A DNA stretch of 64,000 nucleotides from Takakia lepidozioides (lineage: Eukaryota > Streptophyta > Takakiopsida > Takakiales > Takakiaceae): NCBI GenBank assembly GCA_030704615.1, contig CM060731.1, positions 3,906,001 through 3,970,000 on the forward strand, in the 5' to 3' direction. Of the stretch, positions 60,701 through 64,000 are shown piece after piece (the stretch's first letter is position 1; each line of letters opens with the position of its first letter). The notes under the pieces are model-generated. The model saw nothing but the letters and a program-made list of their open reading frames with translations. It did no database searches and had not been told where the DNA came from. Made by a program: the position numbers and the translations under genes.

Positions 60701-61644
60701 GTCATCCACTGGTTCCGAGCAGGACCTTCAGGGTTTCCAAGTTCATCACAAGAAATGAAAAATTTCCTCCTCCCTACAGCCACATTATGAGCAGCCTGGT
60801 CTCTCAGAACTTTTGTAAGTGCCCTTCTTTCCCTCCTTAAAGCATTTTTGCGTTCTATAGGAGTCACACCTAATGTCCCCCCAGGACTAAGGCTGGAATC
60901 CTACAAGGTTTCAGCAGTACCATGCATGTTACCACCTTCACTCTGTTGGGGCTGGATTGCTGTCTCCCACCCCACAGGATGATGCGGAGCAAATGCATCC
61001 TTGGTCTGTTTCAGAATGCCTTTCCCTTTCAAGGTATTAGGTGTACTTGGAGATGTTGGATAAAGAGGTGGCCGCGGTGCAGTGAAGCTCGAAGGTGCCG
61101 GCAGTTGTACTCCACTGTAGTTGGATCCTGAAGGTTGGTGGCCACCATACTGGACCTGCCCCTGGTGTGGTCTTGCAGGGCTGGTAGGATAGAGGGAGGA
61201 AGTAGGTTGGTTGTACATAGGCCGAGGAGGATACATACTATGGGGATGCATTCCATAATGGTGGTAAATGGAATACCCACCTTGACTAGGATCATGCATT
61301 GGAGCGCCTGCAGGTGGAGCAAAAGAATTGTAATTCTGGCACTGAGAATCATTGTTTGGAGGTTGATAGTGAGGATACGGCATGTGCCCATGCAGATTAT
61401 ACCCTGACATGGCAGGATACTGTGGGTACATAAGCGGATACGAGGGAGGAGCCGATACTGGTGGATACAAGGGAGCTGGAACGTCAGTCTGTGGAGTGGG
61501 CGGGGCTGGTTTTTCGTAAGGGGGAACAACCGCGCCACTCATCACAGCAGTTGGCGCAATAGTTGGTGCACACTTTGCTGGAGTAAGAGACTTATGCTCG
61601 TTCGCATCCTTCCCTGCAATTCCCTTCCTTTTTTTGACTGAACT
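57703..61644 (-). pseudogene. Ptta/En/Spm-like transposon ORF, multi-exon, with in-frame stops
   Basis: Minus-strand parts: a Pro/Tyr-rich exon from 61644 (YPLMYPQYPAMSGYN); then, in the same frame after TAG at 60901-60903, a helical part ending KTWAQLVVSWGSTDFKKF (about 60440), like the W..L...W....F region of plant Ptta/En/Spm proteins. Next come exons 60047-59946 (TGRTPSLQEIAGSARSD) and 59820-59488 (coiled-coil LAARLDAMENKQVQMEA). After the FCP1-like ORF (58645-59487), exons at 58644-58552, 58432-58316 and about 58233-58154 follow. A last exon begins near 57957 with FQIGDKVLLFDPCAPKRR and ends TLWSEKFIKHA, like the C-terminal segment of such proteins (..IAWP...). Junctions up to 58316 are in phase; the next is not. 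Probably an element of the CACTA superfamily, whose 5' part may be lost at the LINE fragments near 61.7 kb. Activity is unlikely. Confidence 0.55.
58645..59487 (-). CDS. FCP1/NIF-like HAD phosphatase domain ORF inside the transposon
   Basis: A 280-residue uninterrupted frame, ATG at 59487. After an acidic, Ser-rich N-terminus comes an FCP1-like HAD domain: HILILDLNGLLCE (DLNGLL at 93-98), DVGVWSSMSLSNVLPVV (motif II region about 131-147) and NTLLVDDSPLT (DDSP at 205-208). FCP1-type enzymes dephosphorylate proteins using DxDx(T/V); here the second Asp is Asn (DLNG), as in a divergent plant FCP1-like group, so catalysis is uncertain. The ORF directly follows a TAA (59488-59490) of the preceding transposon exon in the same frame. 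Its own TAA (58645-58647) is followed in the same frame by 31 open codons that end at a splice donor. It therefore looks like a gene captured in frame by the transposon. A small independent host retrocopy is the alternative. Confidence 0.7.
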   Translation of the reverse strand: MEGDDDMEGWSEGELNPSPHIVEATAKCSSVLLSPTPVALPAYVLPSQYACEVSMNLQSAPQKGVSFVHDNHVQVVGNCPSATERQKHILILDLNGLLCESRLRTREHLEPTVTSRPGCQEFLDRCFQIFDVGVWSSMSLSNVLPVVKALFPGKQPKMVLHQDYCDQPVGMVDPLNPSKTVMYKNLCKFWKDYSHYNPTNTLLVDDSPLTCLPNPANNCIFPYPWKLRDQPNCKRLMKELLPWLEGVSKAAHIPEYVSGHPYRYGQPNYLFNTAAMGSGS

Positions 61645-61789
61645 CTGCACACATTGCTCAACAGAAACATGTGAAACAATATGACCATACTACTAGGGAT
61701 GGCAAACCACGTGGGTAAGCCAAGCCCAAAGGCCTATGCAAGAAGACCCTGTCAGTCAGACCTATGGTACAGTCAGCTGAATCGCATGC

Positions 61790-62345
61790 CTCATACCAGC
61801 GACCCTATGATAAATACCTGAATATTAGGAAGGAAGAACTCACCCTGCTAGATGAATCTGACGTGGAGGCTGAAGTGTCTAAGGCCATGTCAAAAGCATG
61901 AAGAATGTCCGAACAAAACAATGTTAAGGCATAAACTTCCCTGAACTCGTTTCCAGTTTGTGACATGGGTGAGGACTTTGAGGATGATCTGAAGGGCAGA
62001 CCTACCCTTGGCACTAGACTGAAAATTTAACCTCCGGATGGGGAGTCTACCTTTGAACAATAAACAGATGCAGAGAGGAAAGGGAGATTGTCGATGCTCA
62101 CTGGTGTGGGTGGCCTGAAGACAATGTATTTTGTGATACAAGTCTGGGGTATTCTCATCAGAGAGCGACCCTCTTCAGGACCATCAAGAACATAGTCCCT
62201 GCACCTCTGTTCACCAACTATCAATATCTCAAGGCTGAGTCTAAAGCGGTGGGCCCTGTTGGGGTCTCATTGCTTGGTAGCCCACATACAACAAAACTGA
62301 TGAACGTGTGAAGGGCTTTCTAAAAAGAATCTGGAAAGCCTGAAC
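61790..62345 (+). mobile_element. LINE C-terminal fragment, same family as in the DUF707 intron
   Basis: Sequence corresponds to 35110-35640: CCAGTTTGTGACATGGG (61950) and DDLKG-coding text, a degenerate zinc-knuckle segment at about 62080-62130, and TTTCTAAAAAGAATCTGG. Stops and shifts break every frame. Confidence 0.65.
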
Positions 62346-62389
62346 TAATGTTTATAACACGGTAAGTCCTACTAATGGAGTGAGCCCCT

Positions 62390-63077
62390 CATTCTAATGG
62401 CAGACAGTTAATTAACTGTCTAGAAGATCTTCAGCTTTTCACCTTGAATATCAGGACAAGAGGTGACCAAGTGCAGTGGACTCGTGAGAAATCCCAAACT
62501 GGGGAACGCTCCATTGTGGATTATATCATAATGGACAAAAATTTGTTCCCCCAGTGTGCGAATGTGTTGATCGACAGAACTGATATTGCTACCTCTGACC
62601 AGTTCCTGGTTTGGAATGAGATCAAAAGGTGTTTTCCCAACACCAAGAGATATGTGAAACATTCGATTCGGAAGTGGCGCATAGAAAAACTTCATAATGA
62701 GGAGGTCAAGGTTGAGTATGTCTAGGCCTTGCAAGAGGCTCTCCCTCTCGATGCAATCGCTCCAAGAACTTCAGTCTCGCTCTGATAACGCAAGAAATGA
62801 AGTCGAAAGAGCAGGGGACTCTTGGGAGAGTTTCGTTTCCTCCGTGGTTGACAAGATCATTGGGATGAAACTAATTGTCTGTGCTAGAGCTGTTAATTGG
62901 TGGACCAATGAGATTAAACTCAAGATAGCTGAGAGACGAGCCCTCTATAAAGAGTGCTGCAATTTGGAAACCAACAGAGAATTGTGGGCGAGGTACTACC
63001 AGCTCCGTAAAGATATCAATCAGCTTGTTAGGTCTCAGAACCCTAAATTATACTGGGACAAGTTATATAATGTTTGA
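62390..63077 (+). mobile_element. LINE endonuclease-to-RT linker fragment, same family
   Basis: Begins with text matching 33630 onward (GGCAGACAGTTAATTAACTG). It encodes DQVQWTREKSQTGERSIVDY, MDKNLFPQCANVLIDRTDI and KHSIRKWRIEKLHNEEVKV, with TAG at about 62723, then in another frame ESFVSSVVDKIIGMKLIVCA and RSQNPKLYWDKLYNV. It preserves the segment that is deleted at 34075 in the other copy. It stands downstream of a C-terminal fragment, the reverse of the normal order. Confidence 0.7.
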
Positions 63078-63106
63078 AACTCGGAACTTTGGTGCAGATC
63101 GCAAAC

Positions 63107-63701
63107 CTGCTGATGGGTTGGGGAGTTTGCAGGGTGCTTTGCGCGCTTTCTCTTTGTTGGGGCTTCTTTCATCGTTTCCATCTCTGACTCCGAGCTGGTC
63201 TCATTCAAGTCTTCATGTGCGGCATAATCTTGGTCTCGCTGCAATTCTTGCTCCCGTGCCTCCTCTGTGTCTGACTCCGCTACCACCTGCGCTTCCTCCT
63301 CTTGCTCTACCTCTTTCTCCCGTTGTGACATTGCAGAGTGGAGGAGTTGAACTCTGTGACTTCGGCGAGGAGGACCTGTGTGTTTGAGGATTTCCTCAAC
63401 GAGGCGTTTAGGGCGACTCAATCTCGCTTCGACGCTGCAAAGAAGAAGAAGAAAGACAATGTCAGCAGCAGCAAAACCCTAACATATCCTCTCTGCAGGT
63501 TTGGAGCTTTTAATGCGGTTTCATGGCTAGGGCTAGGTAGGGCATATGAAAAAATGCAAGTTCGGACCTCTTTGCAATGTCGTAGATCTTCAGTCGTGCG
63601 AAGAATGCCTTGTTCTCCGCTTGACGCTTTGCTCGTTCTACCTCCCTCGCTGTAGGCTTGCGCCCTGGTGTAACTTCTGGACACTCTATGTATGTCTCCA
63701 T
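63107..63701 (-). CDS. Charged protein of a transposon-like divergent pair, two exons seen
   Basis: The first exon starts METYIECPEVTPGRKPTARE (ATG 63701) and ends DIAK before AG|GTCC (about 63555). It joins in phase, after a CAG at about 63439, to SVEARLSRPKRLVEEILKHT and a long Glu-rich helix (QREKEVEQEEEAQVVAE). A donor at 63106 follows PTHQQ. The remaining exons, if any, would lie beyond the LINE fragment ending at 63077, which may have cut the gene. No named domain; the composition is like accessory proteins of plant DNA transposons. It is 29 bp from the start of a plus-strand gene, so both probably share a promoter region. Confidence 0.45.
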
Positions 63702-63730
63702 TTCCTGACGAGTCTCACTCAGTCGCCAAG

Positions 63731-64000
63731 ATGATCCCTCCTACTGCCCATCGATTGCAAAGGCGGACACAAGCAGAACATGACGATGACAGATTGTGGA
63801 AACTAGAGGAAGCGCGAGCAAGAAGACTGGGTCTTCGGAAAATTCTATGTCCATGCAATGCCTGTCATGGTGGGAACTGGCAAACCATTGGCCGGGCTAA
63901 GCGTCATCTGATTTTGAACTTGCGAGATCCTAACTTGCGAGAACTCCCGGTGCATATCTGTGGATTCTCTTCCCTTAACCCTGATGCATACTTTGAAATT
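63731..64000 (+). CDS. 5' part of a CACTA-type transposase-associated protein (runs off window)
   Basis: From ATG at 63731 the frame stays open to the last base. A basic N-terminus is followed by ILCPCNACHGGNWQTIGRAK, then RHLILNLRDP and HICGF. The CPC..C..........RHL pattern resembles the transposase-associated zinc-binding domain at the N-terminus of plant CACTA (TnpD-like) transposases. The ATG is chosen because it is the first in frame and precedes the motif by about 40 residues. The divergent neighbour starts at 63701 on the other strand. The remainder lies outside the window. Confidence 0.5.
   Translation, partial: MIPPTAHRLQRRTQAEHDDDRLWKLEEARARRLGLRKILCPCNACHGGNWQTIGRAKRHLILNLRDPNLRELPVHICGFSSLNPDAYFEI

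Overview
The window is nuclear DNA of a land plant. The genes have GT-AG introns and no operons, and the coding content matches plant families: a plant-type cytosolic pyruvate kinase, a DUF707 membrane protein, PLS-type PPR fragments, MULE and Ptta/En/Spm-like transposase ORFs and LINEs. The mixture of degenerate PPRs, abundant DNA transposons and families I associate with mosses, lycophytes and ferns suggests a seed-free plant, most likely a fern. That assignment is inference. Only two ordinary host genes are clear; nearly everything else is transposon-derived or repetitive.

1-4.9 kb: a decayed minus-strand multi-exon transposase-like gene (1-3.5 kb), then a charged plus-strand ORF of unknown nature. 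4.93-12.46 kb: a satellite of about 65 units of ~116 bp, each with a near-perfect hairpin, in higher-order blocks of ~1.27-1.5 kb. 12.53-16.65 kb: a ten-exon plus-strand gene whose product joins a ParB-like DGNHR motif region to a beta-class DNA methyltransferase-like C-terminus (motifs X, I, II recognisable, motif IV altered). All splice phases fit, but the gene carries a poly-G frameshift and one in-frame TGA. A fragment of a second copy lies at 48.5 kb. 17.4-20.5 kb: a minus-strand MULE transposase with a SWIM zinc finger.

20.6-24.6 kb: non-coding, small repeats only. 24.63-26.51 kb: cytosolic pyruvate kinase (minus, two exons). 28.59-37.22 kb: a DUF707 type II membrane protein gene (minus, at least nine exons), with antisense LINE copies inside its 4.2-kb fourth intron and a 297-nt intron that is open in frame.

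37.4-53.9 kb: repeats. These include a 51-bp minisatellite encoding 17-residue repeats, a MITE with TIRs, a ~4.85-kb element bounded by long inverted repeats and rich in internal duplications, several LINE fragments, and a short repeat at 53 kb sharing the satellite's palindrome core. 54-57 kb: CACTA-like termini and PPR pseudogene fragments. 57.7-61.65 kb: a minus-strand Ptta/En/Spm-like transposon ORF in which an FCP1-like phosphatase ORF lies in the same reading frame, bounded by stop codons. 61.7-63.1 kb: two LINE fragments in the wrong order. 63.1-64 kb: a divergent pair of transposon-type genes, the plus one running off the window.

The most unusual content is the ParB-like/methyltransferase fusion family, the hairpin satellite next to it, and the phosphatase ORF inside the transposon reading frame.
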